A stretch of 64,000 bases of DNA from Bifidobacterium choladohabitans (GTDB taxonomy: Bacteria > Actinomycetota > Actinomycetes > Actinomycetales > Bifidobacteriaceae), in contig NZ_JACFPL010000001.1 of NCBI RefSeq assembly GCF_016102005.1, positions 744,001 through 808,000 of the forward strand. The letters run 5' to 3'. The notes below the pieces were generated by a model, which was not told where the DNA came from, ran no database searches, and worked only from the letters and a program-made list of their open reading frames with translations. Positions 32,542-40,437 of this stretch are shown here, piece by piece. A program made the translations under genes and the position numbers. Positions within the stretch are counted from its first letter, which is position 1. Each line of letters opens with the position of its first letter.

Positions 32542-33165
32542 TTACCACTGGTGGGGCGTGTAGTCCCAGTCCCAGCTGACCACGATGGGCTCGGTCCAGA
32601 AGTGTCCCTTCACGCCGGTCTCCGGGTCGACGTGCAGCATCCAACCCTTCTTCTCCGGGGAGTCGATGGAATAGGTCAGCTTGTAGGATCCGGCCTTCTC
32701 CATTTTGATGTTGGCTCCGTAATGCGGACCATCCGAGGCGTTCATCTGCATGAAGGTGCCGGACTGCTTGTCATTGGGGTCATCCTTGTTCTGGATGGTG
32801 TAGTTGACGGTCAGATCCGGAACGAACTCACCCTTGGCATAGCCCAGGTTGTTGTTGGGCAGGGCGTGGATATCGGCCTCCAGGTGCAGGCTGGCATCCG
32901 CCGCCTTCAACCCCATGGATGCAGGCTCCATGTCGATGGGCTGGAAGAAGACCGTGCCGATGCTCAGGGGGCCCTTCTGCTGGTCGTCGGGCGGGATGGG
33001 AATCTCCTCGAACCCGGCTCCCTTGCCCGCCGAGGACTGGGAGGCGCCGGAAGCCTCAGGCGCGGGGGCCTCACGGGTACCCGATCCGCCGGAGCCGCAC
33101 CCCGCCAGGGCCAGGGTGCCTGAGAGCACCAGCGCGACCAGGGCGGTCAATTGTCTCTTCTTCAT
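32542..33165 (-). CDS. FetP/P19/Tp34-type iron-binding lipoprotein
   Basis: Extracytoplasmic high-affinity iron-transport protein of the Pfam 'Fe2+ transport' (P19/Tp34) family, 207 residues. Signal peptide ends in lipobox LAGC (about 19-22), then a Ser/Ala/Glu linker, then the immunoglobulin-like domain: Met and Asp in PIDMEPASMG, LHLEADIHA with two His, FMQMNASDGPHYGANI with further Met and His, the usual metal ligands, and GHFWTEPIVVSWDWDY at the end. ATGA overlap with the FTR1 stop shows tight coupling, as in FetMP and P19-FTR1 systems. Such proteins bind iron and sometimes copper next to the permease. Confidence 0.92.
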   Translation of the reverse strand: MKKRQLTALVALVLSGTLALAGCGSGGSGTREAPAPEASGASQSSAGKGAGFEEIPIPPDDQQKGPLSIGTVFFQPIDMEPASMGLKAADASLHLEADIHALPNNNLGYAKGEFVPDLTVNYTIQNKDDPNDKQSGTFMQMNASDGPHYGANIKMEKAGSYKLTYSIDSPEKKGWMLHVDPETGVKGHFWTEPIVVSWDWDYTPHQW

Positions 33166-34976
33166 GATTGTCCTTCGCTCTTTGGTGTTTGCATGGATGC
33201 CGTGACCTCAGAGGGCACAGCCCCTTCGGCGGCCTTCTCGGTTTCCGTCCGATGGACGGTTGCCGACGGCGACCCGCCGGAGTCCTGATTCGACCGCGAC
33301 CGCTCCTGCTTGTGCAGGCGGTGGGTCGACACAATCGCCAGCACGACCACGACCAGGGCCGCCAGGATCTGGGCGCCGATGGTCTGCGTGTAGGGATACA
33401 GCCCGATCCAGTCGCTGGTGGGCACACCGGGCAGGTAGGTGGCCGGCACCAGGTCGCCCTCGATCAGGGCATGGACGCCGCCCCCGGCGAAGATGACCAC
33501 CATGACCGCCATGAGCAGGCTGGTGATGATGAAGAAGGGCCGGATGGGAATCTTGACCGAGGTGAAGCGGATGAGCACGAAAACGATGACCAGGACCACG
33601 GCGGCAGCCGCAAAACCGGTCCAGATCTCCCGTCTGCCACCAGGGGCCATGGCGAAGATGGCCTGGTAGAACATGACCGTCTCAGCCCCCTCCCTGAAGA
33701 CCGCCAGGAAGGAGAGCAGAGCCAGGGAGATCACGCTGCCCTTCGAGATGGCCGCCACCGTCCGGCTTTGAATGTAGTGGTTCCAGGATTCCACAGAGGA
33801 CTTGGACAACATCCAGTTGCTGGTGTAGAGCAGCATGAGCATGGCTACCAGGGCCACCACGCCCTCCAGGATCTCCTGCTGGGGACCGTTCCCGTTGAAG
33901 AGCAGGGTGAAGAGCAGGGCCACCAGCCCGCTGGCCACCAGACCTGCCGCAATGCCCCAGTAGATGTGCCGAACCTTGTCTTTATGGCCGGCCTTGACCA
34001 GGTAGGCGATGATGGCCGCCACCACCAGGATGGCCTCCAGTCCCTCCCTCAGCAGGACCACAAAGGCCTGGCCGAAGGCTGAGGTCAGGAAGGTCGTCCA
34101 CCCGTTGACCTGGTCCGCGGCGCCCCCATCCAGAATGGCTGCGTCCTCGACCAGCATGCTCTTCAGGTCGTTCACCAGGGTCTTGGCCGGCTTGCCTGCC
34201 ACCATGGCCATCCGGGTCTCCTTGAACTGGTATTCGACCTGGGAGACCCTGTTGCCGCTGATGGCGTTCATGACGTTCTTCTCGAAGCCCAGCTTTTCGT
34301 AATACTGGTAATAGGCCTTGTTGACCAGATCGGATCCCGCCTGGCCCTGCCCCTTGGATGCCTGGGCGAGCGCCTGATCCAGAATGGGCGTCATCTCGTG
34401 GGCCACCTGGGTCCAGGTCCGGTCGCCCTTGCCGTTGTTCCGATGCTTCTTGGCCGCGTCCAGCCTTCGACGGTCCGCCTTGATCTGCTCCCGCTGATCC
34501 TTGGCATACGCACGGGGATTGGCCAGCCCCTGGGTGGCATCCAGCTGGGTGGCCGCAGCGGACAGATCGGCCTTGAGCTTTTCGCTGCCCTGGGTCAGGG
34601 CCTGCCCGGCATCCGGGGCATAGGCCTGGCTCTGCAGGGCCTGGAACTGCCCGTCCAGGGCGTTGCGCCTGTCCTGCCCCAGGGTCGACCCCACCACCGA
34701 AACGAATCCGGAGCCCACGTAACCCACGTTGTAGGCCCCCATGAATTCCGAGGCCGCCCCGGCGCGATCCCCGCGGGCATAATCCTCACACCCTCGATCC
34801 AGCTGACGGGATACGGAACCAGCCACCTGGGTCCAGCTGTCATAATCCGTGGCTCCGCTCGCCGCCATGGCCGACTGCGGGGTCTGCAGGACCAGGAATA
34901 TCAGGGTCAGCAGCAGGCATGAGAGCAGGGAGCCAGCGGTCCTGGCCACTCGTGTCCTGCCGACCTGTGCAACCAT
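33162..34976 (-). CDS. FTR1-family iron permease
   Basis: 604-residue iron permease, first gene of the iron operon. Signal peptide of about 38 residues, then a 260-residue extracytoplasmic helical domain with two similar units (each beginning near W-T-Q-V-A, residues 48 and 188), then seven transmembrane helices with both REXXE iron-binding motifs: REGLE at 310-314 and REGAE at 428-432. The tail after about residue 545 is hydrophilic. ATG 34976 has AAGGAG 10 bases upstream. FTR1/EfeU/FetM proteins move iron after oxidation or reduction at the surface; gene order with FetP and DUF2318 resembles FetMP/P19 loci and the bfeUO-type locus I recall from Bifidobacterium breve. Confidence 0.94.
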   Translation of the reverse strand: MVAQVGRTRVARTAGSLLSCLLLTLIFLVLQTPQSAMAASGATDYDSWTQVAGSVSRQLDRGCEDYARGDRAGAASEFMGAYNVGYVGSGFVSVVGSTLGQDRRNALDGQFQALQSQAYAPDAGQALTQGSEKLKADLSAAATQLDATQGLANPRAYAKDQREQIKADRRRLDAAKKHRNNGKGDRTWTQVAHEMTPILDQALAQASKGQGQAGSDLVNKAYYQYYEKLGFEKNVMNAISGNRVSQVEYQFKETRMAMVAGKPAKTLVNDLKSMLVEDAAILDGGAADQVNGWTTFLTSAFGQAFVVLLREGLEAILVVAAIIAYLVKAGHKDKVRHIYWGIAAGLVASGLVALLFTLLFNGNGPQQEILEGVVALVAMLMLLYTSNWMLSKSSVESWNHYIQSRTVAAISKGSVISLALLSFLAVFREGAETVMFYQAIFAMAPGGRREIWTGFAAAAVVLVIVFVLIRFTSVKIPIRPFFIITSLLMAVMVVIFAGGGVHALIEGDLVPATYLPGVPTSDWIGLYPYTQTIGAQILAALVVVVLAIVSTHRLHKQERSRSNQDSGGSPSATVHRTETEKAAEGAVPSEVTASMQTPKSEGQS

Positions 34977-35068
34977 GGGTGATGATCTCCTTCGTCAGTC
35001 CCTCGTAATCGAACCTGCGAGAAACGAAGGCCGATTTGACAATTACTGAAAATCAATCTAGCTCAGGC

Positions 35069-35092
35069 ACAAGTGGAAAAACAGACTTGTTT
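35069..35092. promoter_or_regulatory. Candidate operator upstream of FTR1 iron operon
   Basis: An A+T-rich patch 92-115 bases before the FTR1 start holds overlapping inverted repeats: ACAAGT-N10-ACTTGT (35069-35090) and AAACA-GACT-TGTTT (35079-35092). It is in the right place for iron control but does not match a consensus I can name. Confidence 0.35.
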
Positions 35093-35135
35093 ATACCGTT
35101 TTGAAGCCATATAATGCGCCCGCGCCCGCAGATGG

Positions 35136-36626
35136 TCAGTCGACCGCCAACGGCTCACCCTTATGCTTCCACAGGCAGATGCCGCCGAATACCAGCAGCC
35201 AGACCAATCCCAGTATGGCTGGATACCGGGTGTCGGAAGCCAGGAAGAGCGAGAGATAAATCAGGACGAAGAAGGCGATGGCAACGGTTCCGGTCACCCG
35301 GTAGGCCGGCATGATGAACCCATCGGGCATGAAATCCTTGCTGGTCCGGTAGCGACGGTGGGCGAGCAGGGTCAGGATGTAGATGAAGATGATGACCGCG
35401 CTGGAGCAGGAGGTGAACAGGACGAAGGTGTCTTCGAAGCCTGGCAGCAGATGTAACACCGGGGATAAGAGGATCAGCACTCCGGACAGGACGATGGCCC
35501 GGGCGGGCACCTTGCCGCGGCGTGAGATTGTATGCAGGCTGCGCATCACAGGAGAGCGGCCGGCGGCGGCCAGCTGGAAGAGGTTGCGGCCGGCGGAGTA
35601 GAGCAGGGAGTTCAGGGAGGAGCTGGCTGCCGTGATGACCACGAAGAAGACCAGAGCGGCCGCCCAGTCGACACCGGCGTAACGGAAGACCATGACGAAT
35701 GGCGAGGTGAAGCTGCCGTCGGCGTTGGGGCGGAAGGAGCGCCAGGGCACGATCAGCATGATGGCGACCAGGGCTCCCACATAGAAGATCAGCACCCTCA
35801 GGATGATCTGGTTGATGGCCTTGGGCAGGACCTTGCGGGGATTCTGGGTCTCGGAGACGGTCACCCCCACGAATTCGATCATCTCGTAGGCGAAGAAGAC
35901 CATCTGGAAGCTCATGAAGAAGGCCATCCACCCGTTGGGCGCCAGGCTCAGGCCGGTGGTGATGTTGTCCAGACCTGCGTGGCCGGCCGGGCTGATCCGA
36001 TCCTGTCCCGGCATGTGGACGGCCGGATAGTGGAAGCCCGTGATGACCATGACCACAGCCGTGACGATCATGGCCAGAATCAGGGTGATCTTGATCATGG
36101 AGAACCAGAACTCGGTCTCCCCGAAGACCCTCACGGCAATCAGGTTGATGCACACCATGGCCGTCAGGAAGCAGAGCTCGATCAGACCCCGCCAGGCGCT
36201 CAGATCGATGCCGAAGGTGCCGAAGAAGGTGACGAAGTAGGTGCCCACGGCGGTCAGCTCGGACATGCCGATCAGAATGAGCACGATCCAGTAGGACCAA
36301 CCGGCGAAGGACCCCCACCCCTGGCCCAGGTAGTGGCTGATGAAAGCGATGAAGGTGTGCTGGACGGGGCTGCGATACATGAGCTCGCCAATGGCCCGCA
36401 TGAGCAGGTACATGATCACGCCGACGCCGATGTAGACCAGGATTATGGAGGGCCCGGTCAGGGCAATGGACTTGCCCGACCCCAGGAAAAGCCCGGTGCC
36501 GATGGTGCCGCCGATGGCGATGAACTGTACATGACGATTGCTCAGACCGCGTTCCATGCCGTCGCCTGCCGAGGTGCCGTCACCTTGATTCTGCTGCGCC
36601 AAAGGGCCATTGCCCATACGGTTCAT
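35136..36626 (-). CDS. APC-family amino acid permease
   Basis: Amino acid transporter of the AAT/APC group, 496 residues and twelve predicted helices. ATG 36626 has AAGGAGG 9 bases upstream; the frame to 36650 is not needed. Helix 1 motif GGTIGTGLFLGSGKSIALTGPS and GELMYRSP, and the helix 6 region FAYEMIEFVGVTVSETQNPRK with LPKAINQIILR, are typical of proline-, aromatic- and GABA-type permeases. Substrate not assignable. It is divergent from the permease at 36931, sharing a 304-bp control region. Confidence 0.92.
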   Translation of the reverse strand: MNRMGNGPLAQQNQGDGTSAGDGMERGLSNRHVQFIAIGGTIGTGLFLGSGKSIALTGPSIILVYIGVGVIMYLLMRAIGELMYRSPVQHTFIAFISHYLGQGWGSFAGWSYWIVLILIGMSELTAVGTYFVTFFGTFGIDLSAWRGLIELCFLTAMVCINLIAVRVFGETEFWFSMIKITLILAMIVTAVVMVITGFHYPAVHMPGQDRISPAGHAGLDNITTGLSLAPNGWMAFFMSFQMVFFAYEMIEFVGVTVSETQNPRKVLPKAINQIILRVLIFYVGALVAIMLIVPWRSFRPNADGSFTSPFVMVFRYAGVDWAAALVFFVVITAASSSLNSLLYSAGRNLFQLAAAGRSPVMRSLHTISRRGKVPARAIVLSGVLILLSPVLHLLPGFEDTFVLFTSCSSAVIIFIYILTLLAHRRYRTSKDFMPDGFIMPAYRVTGTVAIAFFVLIYLSLFLASDTRYPAILGLVWLLVFGGICLWKHKGEPLAVD

Positions 36627-36811
36627 GCGACTGCACCTCCTTGTCTTCACAACCCATTAATCATCGCCGCCCAGGAAGGGATGCCCATCGAGGCCGGTAG
36701 GTCAGCAATACCACAGAGGTGTCGATAACCGGGAACGGACGGCAGGCACCGACGCCCATGGTAGGGCCCGGCGGTCATCATTCGGTGAATTGATCGTCTC
36801 ACATTTCGGAC

Positions 36812-36835
36812 GCCTTTATTCCACAATGTAAAGGC
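36812..36835. promoter_or_regulatory. Inverted repeat between divergent amino acid permease genes
   Basis: GCCTTTA-N10-TAAAGGC, a 24-bp element with perfect seven-base arms, lies in the 304-bp gap between the two divergent permease genes, 95 bases before the plus-strand start and 185 before the minus-strand start. It has the shape of a dimeric repressor or activator site. CTATAG(T) at 36861-36867 could be a -10 for the plus gene. Confidence 0.45.
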
Positions 36836-36930
36836 ATGGTCATCCGGCTCGGGTCGGCTCCTATAGTGTTGGCCCTGTCAGCCGGCAACATTCAGCTGGC
36901 CACTACCACCACCTAAGGAATGACATCCCC

Positions 36931-38394
36931 ATGGATCAACCCAAGGAGTCGCAGGGCAAGAACCTGCGCAAGACCCTGAAGAACAGGCATATCCAGCTCA
37001 TCTCGCTGGGCGGCGCCATCGGAACGGGACTCTTCTACGGGTCCGGGGAATCCATCTCATTGGCTGGGCCGGCCATCATCATCGCCTATCTGATAGGCGG
37101 TCTGGCCATCTTCATGATCGTCAGGGCCATGAGCGAAATGAGCGTGGAAGACCCCAAGTCCGGCGCTTTCAGCTACTACGCCACCCGCTACTGGTCCAAG
37201 CGGGCAGGGTTCGTTTCGGGGTGGAACTACTGGATGAACTACGTGCTGGTATCCATGGTCGAACTGTCCGTGGTGGGCACCTTCGTCAACTTCTGGTTCC
37301 CGGCAATCCCCGCCTGGGTCTCCGCGGCCTTCTTCCTGGTGGTCATCACGGCGGCCAATCTGATGGGAGTCAGCAAGTTCGGCGAGTTCGAGTTCTGGTT
37401 CGCCATCATCAAAATCGCAGCCATCGTCGCCATGATCATCGGCGGACTGGCCGTCGTGGTCATGGCCCTGCCCACGGCCAACGGACTGCGGGCCTCCTTC
37501 GCCAATTGGTTCACCGTGGGCGGCGGGTTCCTGCCCAACGGACTCATGCGTCACGGGGCCAATGGCCAGTGGACCGGTCTGCTCATGTCGCTGGCGGTGG
37601 TCATGTTCAGCTTCGGCGGCACGGAACTCATCGGCATCACCGCCGGGGAGGCCTCCGATCCCCGTCGGACCATCCCCAAGGCCACCAACGCCATCATCTG
37701 GAGGATCCTGGTCTTCTACATCCTGACACTTGGGGTGATCATGGCCGTGGTTCCCTGGAATGCCATCGGCAAGCCCAATGCGCAAGGCATGGTCGTTAGC
37801 CCCTTCGTCCAGATCTTCGACTCGGTTGGAGTCCACGCGGCCGCAGGCATCCTCAACTTCGTCTGCCTGACTGCGGTCATGAGCGTCTACAATTCGGCCC
37901 TCTACTCCAACTCCCGCATGCTCTTCTCCCTGGCCCGGCAGGGCAATGCCCCCAAGTATCTGGGAAGGCTTTCCAAGGGAGGGGTGCCCTACGCAGGAGT
38001 GCTGACCTCGGCCTGCATCATCGCCCTGGCCGTGGTCGTGGTCTTCCTCTGGCCCCAGTTCGCCTTCAACTACCTGATGAGCATCGCCACGATCTCGGCC
38101 ATCATCAACTGGTCCATGATCATGGTGACCGAGATGCTCTTCCGGCGAGCCGTTGCCCGCGGTAAAGGCCCCGGCGACCTGGCGGACAAGACCGGCGAAA
38201 GCGCTCTGAACGCCCTGCACTTCAAGCTGCCCTTTGCCCGGGTGACCCCCTGGGCGGTCCTGGCATTCCTGGCCATGATCGTCGTGCTCATGTGCTTCTC
38301 GTCCAGCTATCGGGTGGCCGTCATCGCCGGGCCCATCTGGTTGATCGTCCTCCTGGTGGCCTACCAGCTGACCCAGCGGCGAGCGCGGCAGTGA
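36931..38394 (+). CDS. APC-family amino acid permease
   Basis: 487-residue amino acid permease of the AAT group. Helix 1 GGAIGTGLFYGSGESISLAGPA, MSEMSVEDPKSGAF, and the helix 6 segment FGGTELIGITAGEASDPRRT are characteristic. It differs from its two downstream neighbours by more than they differ from each other. The start follows CCTAAGGAATGACATCCCC with AAGGA about 13 bases before ATG, a slightly long spacing. A 363-bp gap separates it from the next permease gene. Confidence 0.92.
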   Translation: MDQPKESQGKNLRKTLKNRHIQLISLGGAIGTGLFYGSGESISLAGPAIIIAYLIGGLAIFMIVRAMSEMSVEDPKSGAFSYYATRYWSKRAGFVSGWNYWMNYVLVSMVELSVVGTFVNFWFPAIPAWVSAAFFLVVITAANLMGVSKFGEFEFWFAIIKIAAIVAMIIGGLAVVVMALPTANGLRASFANWFTVGGGFLPNGLMRHGANGQWTGLLMSLAVVMFSFGGTELIGITAGEASDPRRTIPKATNAIIWRILVFYILTLGVIMAVVPWNAIGKPNAQGMVVSPFVQIFDSVGVHAAAGILNFVCLTAVMSVYNSALYSNSRMLFSLARQGNAPKYLGRLSKGGVPYAGVLTSACIIALAVVVVFLWPQFAFNYLMSIATISAIINWSMIMVTEMLFRRAVARGKGPGDLADKTGESALNALHFKLPFARVTPWAVLAFLAMIVVLMCFSSSYRVAVIAGPIWLIVLLVAYQLTQRRARQ

Positions 38395-38757
38395 TATAAG
38401 GGGAACCCGCCAACCGCCATCGAAGGCAGGGAAGCCGCGTTGCCTTGTCTGAGAATCCCTCTATGCTGGCCCATAATTGCAAAACCACTGATGAGGTCGC
38501 CGAACCTATCAGTAACCGGGAGCAGACAGTGCGGTGTCGTCCATTCCCGGCGAAAGGAGGTCCGGCCGAAACGGCGCGGATCCGCCCATCCGTCCCGTTG
38601 GGCCCGGGTCGAACAGGTCCGGGACTGTCGCAACCCGATGTTGCGGAGCGCTATGTGCAGTGTCACGGACAGGCAATACGTCTGGATTCCGCCTGAGCGG
38701 AACCGGCCGGAACCGTTGTCATAGGGCTCTCAGGTCAGTTCGAGGAGAAGAGCAGTC
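38395..38757 (+). other. 363-bp gap with several hairpins upstream of permease gene
   Basis: No gene is recognised. Short perfect stems are CGCAAC-CCGAT-GTTGCG (38629-38645), TTCCGC-CTGA-GCGGAA (38687-38702), and the palindrome GCGGATCCGC (38575-38584). The gap may be a structured leader for the permease at 38758. I do not find T-box, glycine or lysine riboswitch hallmarks in it. Confidence 0.45.
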
Positions 38758-40233
38758 ATGGCGACCAGGCAGGGCGGAAAGGCCAGTCCCTCCGCATCCA
38801 CCGACCGGGTTCAACGCAACCTCAAGACCCGCCACGTCACCATGATTGCCCTGGGTGGCTGCATCGGCACCGGACTGTTCATGACCTCCGGCTCCACCAT
38901 CGCCAAGGCCGGACCGGGAGGCGCGCTGGTGGCCTACGCGGCCATGGGCCTCATGGTCTACTTCCTGATGACCAGCCTGGGCGAGCTGGCCACCCACCTA
39001 CCCACCTCCGGCTCCTTTGCCGCCTACAACGCCCGCTATGTGGATCCGGCCCTGGGATTTGCCATGGGTTGGAACTACTGGCTGAACTGGGCCATCACCG
39101 TGGCTGTGGACATCTCCACCGCAGCCCTGCTGATCCAGTACTGGCTGCCCCACACCCCAGGCTGGGTCTGGAGCCTCCTGGTCCTGGTGGTCATCTTCCT
39201 GATCAACGCCCTGACCGTGTCCACCTTTGGCGAGACCGAGTTCTGGCTCTCCCTGATCAAGGTGGTGACGGTGATCGTCTTCCTGGTCATCGGTCTGGCC
39301 ATGATCTGCGGAATCATGTTCCGTCCGGCCGTGGGCCTGGGCAACTTCACCTACAAGGACGCTCCCTTCGTGGGCGGATTCCCCGCCATTCTCAACGTCT
39401 TTCTGATTGCAGGCTTCTCCTTCCAGGGCACCGAGCTGATCGGGGTCACGGCAGGCGAGTCCGAAAACCCCGGCAAGGCGGTCCCCAAGGCCATCAACGA
39501 CGTCTTCTGGCGAATCCTGCTCTTCTATATTCTGTCCATCTTCGTCATCGCCGCGCTGATCCCCTACACCAGCCCCAACCTGCTCAGCTCCGCCCAGGGG
39601 GACATCGCCATGTCGCCCTTCACCCTGGTCTTCCAGCGGGCGGGCCTGGCCTCGGCGGCCAGCGTCATGAACGCCATCATCCTGACCTCGGTCCTCTCAT
39701 CCGCCAACTCAGGGGTCTACGCCTCAACCCGAATGCTCTACGCCCTTGCCAAGGACCATTACGCCCCGGCCTTCTTCGGACACACCACCCGTCACGGCAT
39801 CCCCATGGCCTCGCTGGTCGCCACTCTGGTGGTCTCCCTGGCCACCTTCGCCGCCAGCATCTTCGGCCAGCGCATCTACATGTGGCTGGTGGCCGCCTCA
39901 GGACTGACCGGATTCATCGTCTGGATCGGCATCGCCCTGAGCCACTATCGCTTCCGCCGCGCCTGGGTGGTCCAGGGCCACCGGGTTGAGGAGCTGCGCT
40001 ACCATGCCAAGCTCTTCCCCCTGGGGCCCATCCTGGCTCTGGTCCTATGCGTCATCGTCATCGGCGGGCAGAACTTCGAGGCCTTCGTCAACTGGAACTG
40101 GCAGGAGATCGGCGTCACCTACATCAGCGTGCCCCTGGTACTTGCGCTCTATCTGGGCTACAAGATCCACTACCATACCCGGATCGTGCCCTTGGAGGCC
40201 ATGGATTTGAGCGGGGACCCGGAATCGCCATGA
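38758..40233 (+). CDS. APC-family amino acid permease (tandem copy 1)
   Basis: 491-residue permease. Core begins at RNLKTRHVTMIALGGCIGTGLF with helix 1 GGCIGTGLFMTSGSTIAKAGPG, then SLGELATHLPTSGSF and FQGTELIGVTAGESENPGK. ATG 38758 has GAGGAGAAGAG upstream. The next gene (40438) is a close copy; a 59-base block (39454-39512) is identical to 41164-41222. The pair resembles lysine/basic or broad-range AAT permeases, but substrate is not assignable. Confidence 0.93.
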   Translation: MATRQGGKASPSASTDRVQRNLKTRHVTMIALGGCIGTGLFMTSGSTIAKAGPGGALVAYAAMGLMVYFLMTSLGELATHLPTSGSFAAYNARYVDPALGFAMGWNYWLNWAITVAVDISTAALLIQYWLPHTPGWVWSLLVLVVIFLINALTVSTFGETEFWLSLIKVVTVIVFLVIGLAMICGIMFRPAVGLGNFTYKDAPFVGGFPAILNVFLIAGFSFQGTELIGVTAGESENPGKAVPKAINDVFWRILLFYILSIFVIAALIPYTSPNLLSSAQGDIAMSPFTLVFQRAGLASAASVMNAIILTSVLSSANSGVYASTRMLYALAKDHYAPAFFGHTTRHGIPMASLVATLVVSLATFAASIFGQRIYMWLVAASGLTGFIVWIGIALSHYRFRRAWVVQGHRVEELRYHAKLFPLGPILALVLCVIVIGGQNFEAFVNWNWQEIGVTYISVPLVLALYLGYKIHYHTRIVPLEAMDLSGDPESP

Positions 40234-40437
40234 AAGATTTGCCAGCTAACATGACACATTGTGACCACGGGAGCCGAAAGGCCATATCAATGGCATAGAC
40301 TCCCTAAGCGTTCGAGGACCGGCTCAAGGACCCGGCCATATGAATCTATTCCGGCATCCAGCCGGCATATCAGGAATCGCAATATCAGTACGACCCCGGA
40401 TTCCCCGGTGCGTCGCCCAGCCAAAAGGAGGAGGATC

